Assembly: GCA_900753685.1 (NCBI GenBank)
Contig: CAAEAB010000185.1
Location: forward strand, 1-28,001
Direction of reading: 5' to 3'
DNA length: 28,001 nt
From: Lachnospiraceae bacterium
GTDB lineage: Bacteria; Bacillota; Clostridia; Lachnospirales; Lachnospiraceae
Numbering within the stretch: position 1 is the stretch's first letter; the number at the start of each line of letters is the position of its first letter. This document shows positions 1-7,287 of the stretch, one piece after another. The notes under the pieces were generated by a model, which saw only the letters and a list, made by a program, of their open reading frames with translations, did no database searches and was not told where the DNA came from. A program made the translations under genes and the position numbers.

Positions 1-156
1 ACGGCCATTGCCACCGCCGGAAATGTGGCCGCCATGGCAAAAGCCTTTAAACTCGCCATTGAAGCCGGACGGCTGGCCTATCTTTCCGGCCCGGGACGGG
101 TTCTTGAATTCCGCGGCGAAGCATCCAGCCCTCTGACAGGCTTTATGGAAAACTAG
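1..156 (+). CDS. thiG: Thiazole synthase ThiG, C-terminal 51 residues (5' end outside window)
   Basis: This is the tail of an open frame that enters from the left edge and stops at TAG 154-156. The visible peptide carries the conserved ThiG ending: an A-T-A-G-N segment, then [14 protein letters not shown], and finally A-S-S-P-L-T-G-F near the C-terminus. ThiG builds the thiazole phosphate ring of thiamine from deoxyxylulose phosphate, ThiS-thiocarboxylate and dehydroglycine. The gene that follows, 12 nt downstream, is thiH, the usual partner supplying dehydroglycine in anaerobes, and its Shine-Dalgarno sequence overlaps the thiG stop. Only the barrel end is visible, so the catalytic lysine cannot be checked. 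Confidence 0.88.
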   Translation, partial: TAIATAGNVAAMAKAFKLAIEAGRLAYLSGPGRVLEFRGEASSPLTGFMEN

Positions 157-168
157 GAGGCGCAGGAC

Positions 169-1323
169 ATGAAAGTGACAGCTACAGACCATATGAAATA
201 TCTGGATACCATGGAGGCCGTAGATTCGGACATTATGGATAAGGTTCTTAACGCTATGGATAGTTATGACTACAACAGCTATACGGAAAGCCATGTCCGC
301 ACAGCTCTAGCCAAGGATGTGCTGAATCCGGAGGATTTTGCCGCTCTCCTCTCCCCGGCCGCCTTCCCTTTTCTTGAAGAGATGGCTCATAAGGCCCAAT
401 ATGAGACAAGAAAGCATTTTGGCAATTCCGTCTGCATGTTCACGCCTCTCTACATTGCCAACTACTGTGAAAACGAATGCGTTTACTGCGGATTTAATTG
501 TAAAAATAAGATTCACCGGGCCAAGCTGACCTATGAGGAGATCGACCTTGAGCTGGCAACCATTGCTAAAACCGGATTAAAGGAAATCCTTATCCTCACC
601 GGTGAATCACGGAACATGTCTGATGTGAAATATATTGGCGAAGCTTTAAAGCTGGCCCGAAAATATTTTTCGACCATCGGCATCGAAATCTATCCGCTAA
701 ACTCAGATGAATACCGCTATCTTCATGAATGTGGGGCAGATTTTGTCAGCGTATATCAGGAAACCTATAATCCGGACAAATACGAACAAATGCACCCAAG
801 CGGACCGAAACGTGTTTATCCGTACCGTTTAAACGCCCAGGAACGTGCGATCATGGGCGGTATGCGTGGCGTATCCTTCGGCGCCCTTCTCGGTCTCGAC
901 GACTTCCGTAAGGATGCTTTTGCTTCCGGTATGCATGCCTACTATATTCAACAGAAATATCCCCATGCTGAGATTTCCTTTTCCACGCCAAGACTAAGAC
1001 CTTATGTCAATAATGCGGATAATAATCCAAATGACGTTCATGAACCTCAGCTTTTACAAGTCATGCTGGCCTACCGCCTCTTTATGCCTTTTGCCGGAAT
1101 CACAATTTCCACGAGAGAACGGGCCGGATTCCGGGATAATGTTATCGGCATGGCCGCCACAAAAATCTCCGCCGGCGTCAGCGTTGGTGTTGGAGGCCAC
1201 GAAGAAGAAGCTAAGGGAGACGAACAGTTTGAAATTTCCGATCCCCGCAGCGTCGGCGAAGTTCATCAGGCCATCTTAAATCACGGTCTGCAACCGGTAT
1301 ATACCGATTATCTGTGGGTATAA
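169..1323 (+). CDS. thiH: ThiH, radical SAM tyrosine lyase (2-iminoacetate synthase)
   Basis: The 384-residue protein has the radical SAM cluster motif C100-x3-C104-x2-C107 (C-E-N-E-C-V-Y-C-G), preceded by the typical F-T-P-L-Y-I-A-N-Y stretch. The length matches ThiH (about 370-380). ThiH cleaves tyrosine with S-adenosylmethionine to give dehydroglycine and p-cresol, and dehydroglycine feeds ThiG. The start ATG at 169 has AGGAGG at 155-160, overlapping the end of thiG, so the two are cotranscribed. Using ThiH rather than the oxygen-dependent glycine oxidase ThiO fits an anaerobe. Related radical SAM lyases (HydG) share the fold, but the ThiG neighbour settles the call. Confidence 0.94.
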   Translation: MKVTATDHMKYLDTMEAVDSDIMDKVLNAMDSYDYNSYTESHVRTALAKDVLNPEDFAALLSPAAFPFLEEMAHKAQYETRKHFGNSVCMFTPLYIANYCENECVYCGFNCKNKIHRAKLTYEEIDLELATIAKTGLKEILILTGESRNMSDVKYIGEALKLARKYFSTIGIEIYPLNSDEYRYLHECGADFVSVYQETYNPDKYEQMHPSGPKRVYPYRLNAQERAIMGGMRGVSFGALLGLDDFRKDAFASGMHAYYIQQKYPHAEISFSTPRLRPYVNNADNNPNDVHEPQLLQVMLAYRLFMPFAGITISTRERAGFRDNVIGMAATKISAGVSVGVGGHEEEAKGDEQFEISDPRSVGEVHQAILNHGLQPVYTDYLWV

Positions 1324-1326
1324 ATC

Positions 1327-1360
1327 AAGGGGGCTGTCTGCTTTCGACGCCCCCTTTTTT
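1327..1360 (+). terminator. Intrinsic terminator after thiH, possibly bidirectional
   Basis: An 8-bp stem AAGGGGGC (1327-1334) pairs with GCCCCCTT (1349-1356) around a 14-nt loop, followed on the + strand by a T run to 1360. It lies 3 nt after the thiH stop and just before the end of the convergent glgB gene. On the minus strand the stem is followed by TTGATTTAT, a weaker T tract, so it probably serves both genes but thiH better. Confidence 0.85.
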
Positions 1361-1362
1361 CT

Positions 1363-3651
1363 TTACTTAACTATTTTTGATATGCTTTCTTTTTTCTGTT
1401 TTTTCGCCGGAGCCAATGGCGTACACTTAAATATACTTATGCCCAGCGGCGGCACAGTAATCTTAATCGAATCGTCTCTGCCGTCACATTCCTCGGCCTT
1501 CGACTGCTTTAATCTCGGATTCACATTGCCCTCGCCTCCGAATTTCACCGCATCACTGTTAAAAATCTCTTTAAATTTTCCGCGGAATGGCACGCCGATC
1601 TTATAGTTTTTCCGTACCACCGGCGTGAAATTGCAGACTACTAATAAGGTTTCATCTTTTTTGGAGGTATTTCTTGTAAACACAACAATACTCTCATCGG
1701 CAGAAATATTATTAATCCATTCAAAGCCGTCCGGATCGTCATCCAGGGCATAGAGAGCCGGATACTCCTTGTAAAACCGAAGAAGTTCGCGCACATAGTC
1801 CTGCATTTTTTTATGCATATCATTTTCAAGCATGAACCATTCGAGACTCTTTCCCTCGTTAAATTCAGTGAACTGGGCAAAATCCTGCCCCATAAACAAA
1901 AGCTTCTTGCCCGGATGGCACATCATAAATCCATAGGCCAGACGGAGATTTGCAAATTTTTCTTCATATTCTCCCGGCATTTTCCCGATCATGGATGCTT
2001 TGCCATGGACCACCTCGTCATGGGATAAAACAAGCATGAATTTTTCACTGTAAGCATAAATCATGCTAAACAAAAGCTGGCCATAGGCGCCTTTGCGGAA
2101 CAATGGATCCAGAGACATATATCCGAGGAAATCATTCATCCATCCCATATTCCACTTCATATCAAAGCCAAGGCCGTCGTCCTCCACCGATCCGGTCACC
2201 TTCGGCCAGGCCGTCGACTCTTCCGCGATCATCTGAACATCCGGATTCCGCTTTTTCATCATGGAATTCAAATGCTTAAGGAATTCAATCGCTTCCAGGT
2301 GTTCTTTGCCGCCGTACATGTTCGCCGCCCACTCGCCGTCATTCCTGCCATAGTCGAGATAAAGCATGGAGGCCACCGCATCCATACGCAGACCGTCCAC
2401 ATGATACTGTTCTACCCAGTACATGGCATTGGCGATCAGGAAGTTACTCACTTCTTTTCGCCCATAATCAAATATGAGTGTTCCCCAATGCGGATGCTCT
2501 CCTCGCCGCGGGTCCGGATGTTCAAAGAGCGGTCCGCCGTCAAACCGGGCCAGTCCGTTGAGATCCCTAGGAAAATGGGCCGGCACCCAATCCAGAATAA
2601 CGCCGATGTTATGCTGATGAAGATAATCTACAAAATACATAAAATCTTCCGGAGTTCCATACCGGGAAGTCGGAGCATAGTAACCTGTCACCTGATAGCC
2701 CCAAGATTCATCGAGAGGATGTTCCATAACCGGCATAAGCTCCACATGGGTATAGCCCATATCCGTCACATAGTCGGTCACCTTCTCGGCCAGCTCCCGG
2801 TAATTGTAAAATCCAGCCGGTTTTACAATCGTCTCATTTCCGTCCTCGTCCGTCTCAATGACAGCCTCCGGACGCATAAAGCCTGCCAAATGAAGCTCGT
2901 AAACAAACTCCGGCTTTTCTTTTTTTGCCATTTTCTTTCTTTGAGACATCCATGTCCCATCCTGCCATTTATAACGTTTTTCGATATTATAGACCACAGA
3001 AGCATTATCCGGACGCACTTGCATCAAAGTGCCATATGGGTCGGATTTTAAAACGACCGTATCCCCCTTCACCTTGATTTCATATTTATAAATTTCTCCT
3101 TCTTTTAATCCCGGAATAAACAATTCATGAATATCTCCGTCCAGACGCTGCATCGGATGACGTCTGCCATCCCACCGGTTAAAATCACCCACAACGCTGA
3201 CACGAATCGCCTTCGGCGCCCATACGGCGAAGCGGACACCCTTCACACCCTGAACCGTCATCGGATGAGCACCAAGAATTTTATAAATCTCATACTGAAT
3301 TCCCGCCTGAAACTTCTTGATATCCTCAAGCTGAATCGTTGCCGGAAAAGCATAGGGATCCCGATATTTTTCCACAGCATTTTCCCCATAAGTCACCCGG
3401 TACTGGTATTTCGGAATCGCTTCCTCCCCGAGAAGAACAGCAAAATAATCCTCATCCACCTCCCGCATCTCTATGGCTTCCTGTCCCTTTAAAAGAAGCT
3501 CGCATTTCTGAGCTCCCGGAAAATAAGCCTGGATAAGAACGCCTTCATCCACCTTGTGCGGTCCTAAAATCTGTTTTGGCCGGTCATGCTCTGAATAAAT
3601 AATCGCCTCGATTTCCGGCCACTGCATGTACCCCAGTAATTTATCCTCCAT
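1363..3651 (-). CDS. glgB: 1,4-alpha-glucan (glycogen) branching enzyme GlgB
   Basis: The 762-residue protein has the GlgB layout: a divergent N-terminal module (about 15-105), a CBM48 domain (about 124-224, with W-A-P-K and V-V-G-D-F-N-R-W-D), a GH13 barrel and a C-terminal beta domain. Catalytic motifs are present: G-L-R-M-D424-A-V-A-S-M-L-Y (nucleophile), A-E477-E-S-T (acid/base) and L-S-H-D545-E-V-V-H-G. It cuts alpha-1,4 glucan chains and rejoins them as alpha-1,6 branches in the cytoplasm. The length is slightly above the usual 630-730. GGAGGGG precedes the ATG by about 5 nt. It lies 21 nt behind the DUF7309/DUF6930-type gene, so the two are probably cotranscribed. glgC, glgA and glgP are not in the window. 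Confidence 0.95.
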   Translation of the reverse strand: MEDKLLGYMQWPEIEAIIYSEHDRPKQILGPHKVDEGVLIQAYFPGAQKCELLLKGQEAIEMREVDEDYFAVLLGEEAIPKYQYRVTYGENAVEKYRDPYAFPATIQLEDIKKFQAGIQYEIYKILGAHPMTVQGVKGVRFAVWAPKAIRVSVVGDFNRWDGRRHPMQRLDGDIHELFIPGLKEGEIYKYEIKVKGDTVVLKSDPYGTLMQVRPDNASVVYNIEKRYKWQDGTWMSQRKKMAKKEKPEFVYELHLAGFMRPEAVIETDEDGNETIVKPAGFYNYRELAEKVTDYVTDMGYTHVELMPVMEHPLDESWGYQVTGYYAPTSRYGTPEDFMYFVDYLHQHNIGVILDWVPAHFPRDLNGLARFDGGPLFEHPDPRRGEHPHWGTLIFDYGRKEVSNFLIANAMYWVEQYHVDGLRMDAVASMLYLDYGRNDGEWAANMYGGKEHLEAIEFLKHLNSMMKKRNPDVQMIAEESTAWPKVTGSVEDDGLGFDMKWNMGWMNDFLGYMSLDPLFRKGAYGQLLFSMIYAYSEKFMLVLSHDEVVHGKASMIGKMPGEYEEKFANLRLAYGFMMCHPGKKLLFMGQDFAQFTEFNEGKSLEWFMLENDMHKKMQDYVRELLRFYKEYPALYALDDDPDGFEWINNISADESIVVFTRNTSKKDETLLVVCNFTPVVRKNYKIGVPFRGKFKEIFNSDAVKFGGEGNVNPRLKQSKAEECDGRDDSIKITVPPLGISIFKCTPLAPAKKQKKESISKIVK

Positions 3652-3672
3652 AGCAACCCCTCCCTGGTTTAT

Positions 3673-4890
3673 TTATATTCTATCCAGAATATCATCAATT
3701 CTGTATTGAAGTTCCAACGGCAGTGCCCCCGAATCAGCCATAATCTCCAACTGTTCAATCAGTTCGTCTGGCATACTCCTCAGCACATCATCCGGCAACT
3801 TTTCCATAGACTCGATCATCTGCTGAAGCTGGAACATATCATCATCTTCTTCGCCATCCGCCCAGATTTCTTCAATCATACACTCCTGTGCCTCATCAAG
3901 ATGAGGAAGATCTCTTTCAATCCGTACCTCAATACCCATCTGTTTTCCAAAATTATCCAGCAGCGCCTTTGTTCTCTCATCCCTTACCAGAAGCTTTCCC
4001 GGACGTCTCTTACCTGTCTTCAATGCTTCTGCCATATTTTGAAGAATCTGTTCCGGATTTTCTTCATAATCCGCCACAATATTTACAGGAAGTATCATAC
4101 CATCCTTTGCAGATACGAGCATAAGCATCATCGGAAAAACCGGCTGCTCTTCAGGTGTATTTTGAACCGGTTCCGGCAGCCGCACGAGTTCACATTCAAA
4201 AATCTCTTTCTTTTTTATTCTCCGTATTGTGGATATAGTGAAATCATCAAGACCTGTCGGCTGTGGATATACTTCTTTTTTCTTCTTCGGCAATGCCGTT
4301 TGTTCCATGATATTTTTTTGATTATCCAATTTAAAAAGAACGACCTTCTCCGTTTCGCCGTCAATTGCTTTTATTCCAATATCCTGCGCCGATTTTCCGT
4401 TCAACTGCCCCGCTATATTAATTGCTATTTTCAGTGTTTCTTCAATATATGTTTCTTCTTTTTCAGATAACAGGTTCCATGGATACTTGTTTGGAACATA
4501 TTTTAAAAATTGAGGATAGGCATTTTTCCCCGAAAGACGTATGCCATGCTTCTTTGCATAGTCTCTGACCTCTGCCAGTTCCTCTTCCCTTAATTCACCT
4601 TTCGTTTCAAACGCCACCTGCAGGCAGCTTTGTTTTAGCATCCTTTCCCGTTCTTTAAAAAAAGAAGAAGACTCTGTTTCCCCCTCCGCAATTTCCCTAA
4701 AGCTTTGAAATCCATCATCTCCAACATAAACTGCAATCCCCGTATATGTTCCACCTTTTCCCATAACACTCACATAGCCTATCTCCCCATCAGAGAATTT
4801 AACAGCAAAAATTTCCGTATCCCAAAGTTTTTTCCATAGTTTTGTTTTCTTATACTCAAATGCACATTCATATAATTTATCTGACGCCAT
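3673..4890 (-). CDS. DUF7309/DUF6930-type protein of unknown function
   Basis: This is a 405-residue soluble protein with no signal peptide or membrane segment. The N-terminal part (about 1-180; Y-E-C-A-F-E-Y-K-K-T-K-L-W-K-K-L-W-D) resembles the DUF7309 family and the middle (about 290-345; K-L-L-V-R-D-E-R-T followed by L-D-E-A-Q-E) resembles DUF6930. These names are from memory of the families. The C-terminal 60 residues are acidic and helical. The frame could open at 4962, but the ATG at 4890 has AGAGAGG seven bases upstream and an extended -10 just behind it, so I chose 4890. glgB follows after 21 nt. No function is known to me, and the link to glycogen metabolism rests only on position. 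Confidence 0.75.
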   Translation of the reverse strand: MASDKLYECAFEYKKTKLWKKLWDTEIFAVKFSDGEIGYVSVMGKGGTYTGIAVYVGDDGFQSFREIAEGETESSSFFKERERMLKQSCLQVAFETKGELREEELAEVRDYAKKHGIRLSGKNAYPQFLKYVPNKYPWNLLSEKEETYIEETLKIAINIAGQLNGKSAQDIGIKAIDGETEKVVLFKLDNQKNIMEQTALPKKKKEVYPQPTGLDDFTISTIRRIKKKEIFECELVRLPEPVQNTPEEQPVFPMMLMLVSAKDGMILPVNIVADYEENPEQILQNMAEALKTGKRRPGKLLVRDERTKALLDNFGKQMGIEVRIERDLPHLDEAQECMIEEIWADGEEDDDMFQLQQMIESMEKLPDDVLRSMPDELIEQLEIMADSGALPLELQYRIDDILDRI

Positions 4891-4913
4891 TTTAATACCT
4901 CTCTCATCAAGTA

Positions 4914-4930
4914 TATCTACAGTATACCAT
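4914..4930 (-). promoter_or_regulatory. Extended -10 promoter for the DUF7309/6930-glgB unit
   Basis: Read on the minus strand, TGGTATACTGT contains TG-n-TATACT, an extended -10 element (TATACT = 4921-4926). Transcription would start near 4914, giving a leader of about 25 nt to the ATG at 4890. No good -35 hexamer is visible, as is common with extended -10 promoters. The same 11-mer occurs at the ilvD promoter (10707-10717). Confidence 0.45.
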
Positions 4931-4959
4931 ATATCCATAAGAAGATGGGAATGTTTTAA

Positions 4960-5000
4960 CAAAAAAATACCTCCAAAGCAGAAACTCTTCAGAGGTATTT
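4960..5000 (-). terminator. Intrinsic terminator of the ilvD-ilvB-serC-serA operon
   Basis: On the minus strand, 11 nt after the serA stop, AAATACCTC (4992-5000) pairs perfectly with GAGGTATTT (4965-4973) over 9 bp around an 18-nt loop, and the stem runs directly into a seven-base T tract. The loop could pair further. It separates the amino-acid operon from the promoter of the next gene. Confidence 0.9.
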
Positions 5001-5011
5001 AACATTTCAGA

Positions 5012-6163
5012 TTATTTGATCACACGAACCTTTACAACGCCGTCCAATGCTGCAACTGCCTGAACTGCCTCGTCGGCAACGGCTGTTTTTGTGTCGGCCA
5101 GGATATACATCCAGTCGCCTTTTGTGCCGCTGACAAGCTCTTCTGTCTCACCGATGATCGATGCAAGCTTTTCTGCAGCACCTGCAGAAGCCTTACAGCA
5201 TACAGCAATACGTCCCGCTGCCGTACACACACCAAGGTCTGCCGCCGGATAGTTCACGGAATTTTTGATATTACCGTTTTCAATAAAATCCCGAACTTCT
5301 TTAGCTGCCATAATCGCACAGTTATCCTCAGATTCTTCAGTGGAAGCTCCGAGATGCGGCATGGCAATAACACCTTCCATATTCGCTGTTTTAAAATTCG
5401 GAAAATCCGTTACATATTTTGCAACCTTTCCGGATTTGATTGCTTCTTCCATGGCATCGTCATCGATAAGAACATCTCTTGCATAGTTCAGAATGATCAC
5501 GCCATCCTTCATCTGATCAAAAGCTGCCTTACCAACCATTTTCTTTGTGGAATCCATGGCAGGTACATGAATTGTAATAAAATCGCTGTTTTTATAGATT
5601 TCATTAATATCATCCGTTGTGGCAACTGTACCGGAAAGCTTTGCTTTCATGGCATCATTTAAAAACGGATCATATCCGGTAACAATCATTCCCAGAGCGT
5701 CGCAGGCATTGGCAACCATGGCTCCGATGGCTCCCAAACCGATTACACCAATCTTCTTGCCAAGAATTTCCGTACCGGCAAAAGCTTTTTTAGCCTTCTC
5801 CATCGTTTTCGAAATATTTTCATCACCTTTATTTTCCGTAACCCAGTTTGCACCGGCAACCACATGGCGTGTCGCCATAAAAAGGCCGGCGAGGACCAGC
5901 TCTTTAACACCGTTTGCATTGGCTCCCGGTGTATTGAAAACAACGATACCTTTTTGGGCACATTGATCCAGAGGAATATTGTTGACGCCGGCTCCGGCTC
6001 TGGCAACCGTCAAAAGTCCTTCCGGCAGATCCAGAGTATGCATATCCGCACTTCTTACCATAGCTATCTGAGCATCCGCAAAATCATCGGTTTTTTCATA
6101 GGCATCGGTAAAAATATCCATACCAATTGGAGCAATTGGATTTAAGCAATTAATTTTATACAT
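5012..6163 (-). CDS. serA: D-3-phosphoglycerate dehydrogenase, short form with C-terminal ACT-like domain
   Basis: The 383-residue protein belongs to the D-2-hydroxyacid dehydrogenases. It has the NAD-binding motif G142-L-G-A-I-G147 with D165 after the second strand, the substrate Arg R229 in N-Y-A-R-D, and the catalytic His H270 in P-H-L-G-A-S-T-E-E. Residues from about 318 form an ACT-like end. It oxidises 3-phosphoglycerate to 3-phosphohydroxypyruvate, the first step of serine synthesis. The usual D-V-F-x-x-E-P segment carrying the relay Glu is replaced by V-T-D-F-P-N and the loop is shortened, a variant I associate with clostridial forms. serC lies directly upstream: the serA Shine-Dalgarno AAGAGGTG overlaps the serC stop, suggesting translational coupling. 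Confidence 0.9.
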   Translation of the reverse strand: MYKINCLNPIAPIGMDIFTDAYEKTDDFADAQIAMVRSADMHTLDLPEGLLTVARAGAGVNNIPLDQCAQKGIVVFNTPGANANGVKELVLAGLFMATRHVVAGANWVTENKGDENISKTMEKAKKAFAGTEILGKKIGVIGLGAIGAMVANACDALGMIVTGYDPFLNDAMKAKLSGTVATTDDINEIYKNSDFITIHVPAMDSTKKMVGKAAFDQMKDGVIILNYARDVLIDDDAMEEAIKSGKVAKYVTDFPNFKTANMEGVIAMPHLGASTEESEDNCAIMAAKEVRDFIENGNIKNSVNYPAADLGVCTAAGRIAVCCKASAGAAEKLASIIGETEELVSGTKGDWMYILADTKTAVADEAVQAVAALDGVVKVRVIK

Positions 6164-6175
6164 TTAAAACACCTC

Positions 6176-7258
6176 TTATTTATTTTCAGCAGCAAACTTC
6201 TTCATGAATTCAACGAGAGCTTCAACACCTTCATATGGCATCGCATTATAAATGCTGGCTCTCATACCGCCAACGGTACGATGACCCTTCAGGTTTTCAA
6301 ATCCGGCCTTCTTTGCCTCAGCAACGAATTTGTCCTCCAATTCCTTGTCACCGATAACAAACGGAATATTCATTAAAGAACGATCCTCTTTGACAACGGT
6401 CCCCTTATAGAAATCCTGAGAATCCAGATAATCATAGAAAAGCTTCGCTTTCTTTTCATTTTTCTCTTTCATCGCTTCCAAGCCACCGTTCTTCAACAGC
6501 CATTTAAATACTTTGCCGCAAATATAAATACCATAAGCCGGCGGTGTATTGTAAAGAGAATCATTATCCGAATGAATCTTGTATCTAAGCATATTTGGCG
6601 TTCCAGGAAGAACATCTTCTGAAATTAAGTCTTTACGAATAATACAGATCACCACTCCGGCCGGTCCCACATTCTTCTGAGCGCCCGCATAAATCATGCC
6701 ATATTTAGATACATCCACCGGTTCAGATAAGAAACAGGAAGACTGGTCAGAAATAAGAATCTTGCCCTTTGTGTCTGGAAGTGTTTTATATTTTGTGCCA
6801 TAAATTGTATTATTTTCACAGATATATACATAATCCATATCCTCTGTGATCGGCAAATCCGAACAATCCGGGATATAGGAGAATGTCTTATCCTTGGAGG
6901 ATGCCAGTTCTACAGCTTCACCGAAAATAGCAGCCTCTTTCCATGCCTTTGTAGCCCACTGTCCAGTAATAACATAACCGGCCTTGCGATTTTTCATAAA
7001 GTTCATTGGAATCATGGCAAACTGTGTGTTTGCTCCGCCCTGAAGGAAAAGTACTTCATAGTCATCCGGAATGTTCATCAATGTTCTCAGATCAGCCTCT
7101 GCTTCCTGAATGATCGTCTCAAAGGCTTTGGAGCGATGACTCATTTCCATAACGCTCATACCTGTTCCTTTGTAATCCAGCATTTCATCTGCTGCCTCCT
7201 GTAAAACTTCCACCGGAAGCACTGCCGGTCCTGCCGAAAAACTCCATACTCTGCTCAT
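6176..7258 (-). CDS. serC: Phosphoserine aminotransferase SerC
   Basis: The 360-residue class V aminotransferase opens with S-F-S-A-G-P-A-V-L-P, typical of SerC, and has the PLP lysine K195 in Y-A-G-A-Q-K-N-V-G-P-A-G plus D171 (I-S-D-Q-S-S) expected to contact the pyridine nitrogen. H-R-S-K near residue 41 is the conserved phosphate-side segment. It transfers the amino group from glutamate to 3-phosphohydroxypyruvate, the product of the serA gene 12 nt downstream. An AAGGAG site lies about 9 nt before the ATG. It follows ilvB by 29 nt, inside the ilvD-ilvB-serC-serA operon. serB is not in the window. Confidence 0.95.
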   Translation of the reverse strand: MSRVWSFSAGPAVLPVEVLQEAADEMLDYKGTGMSVMEMSHRSKAFETIIQEAEADLRTLMNIPDDYEVLFLQGGANTQFAMIPMNFMKNRKAGYVITGQWATKAWKEAAIFGEAVELASSKDKTFSYIPDCSDLPITEDMDYVYICENNTIYGTKYKTLPDTKGKILISDQSSCFLSEPVDVSKYGMIYAGAQKNVGPAGVVICIIRKDLISEDVLPGTPNMLRYKIHSDNDSLYNTPPAYGIYICGKVFKWLLKNGGLEAMKEKNEKKAKLFYDYLDSQDFYKGTVVKEDRSLMNIPFVIGDKELEDKFVAEAKKAGFENLKGHRTVGGMRASIYNAMPYEGVEALVEFMKKFAAENK

Positions 7259-7287
7259 TTCTCATGTCTCCTTTTTTGAATAATCTT

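Noticed and set aside
2272..3051. A 259-codon + strand open frame opposite glgB
   Set aside because: It is the antisense shadow of the GH13 barrel of glgB, has no ribosome binding site and no recognisable domain.
3706..4470. A 254-codon + strand open frame opposite the DUF7309/6930 gene
   Set aside because: Its composition is rich in Phe, His and Arg, as expected from antisense of a Lys/Glu-rich gene; there is no start signal or family resemblance.
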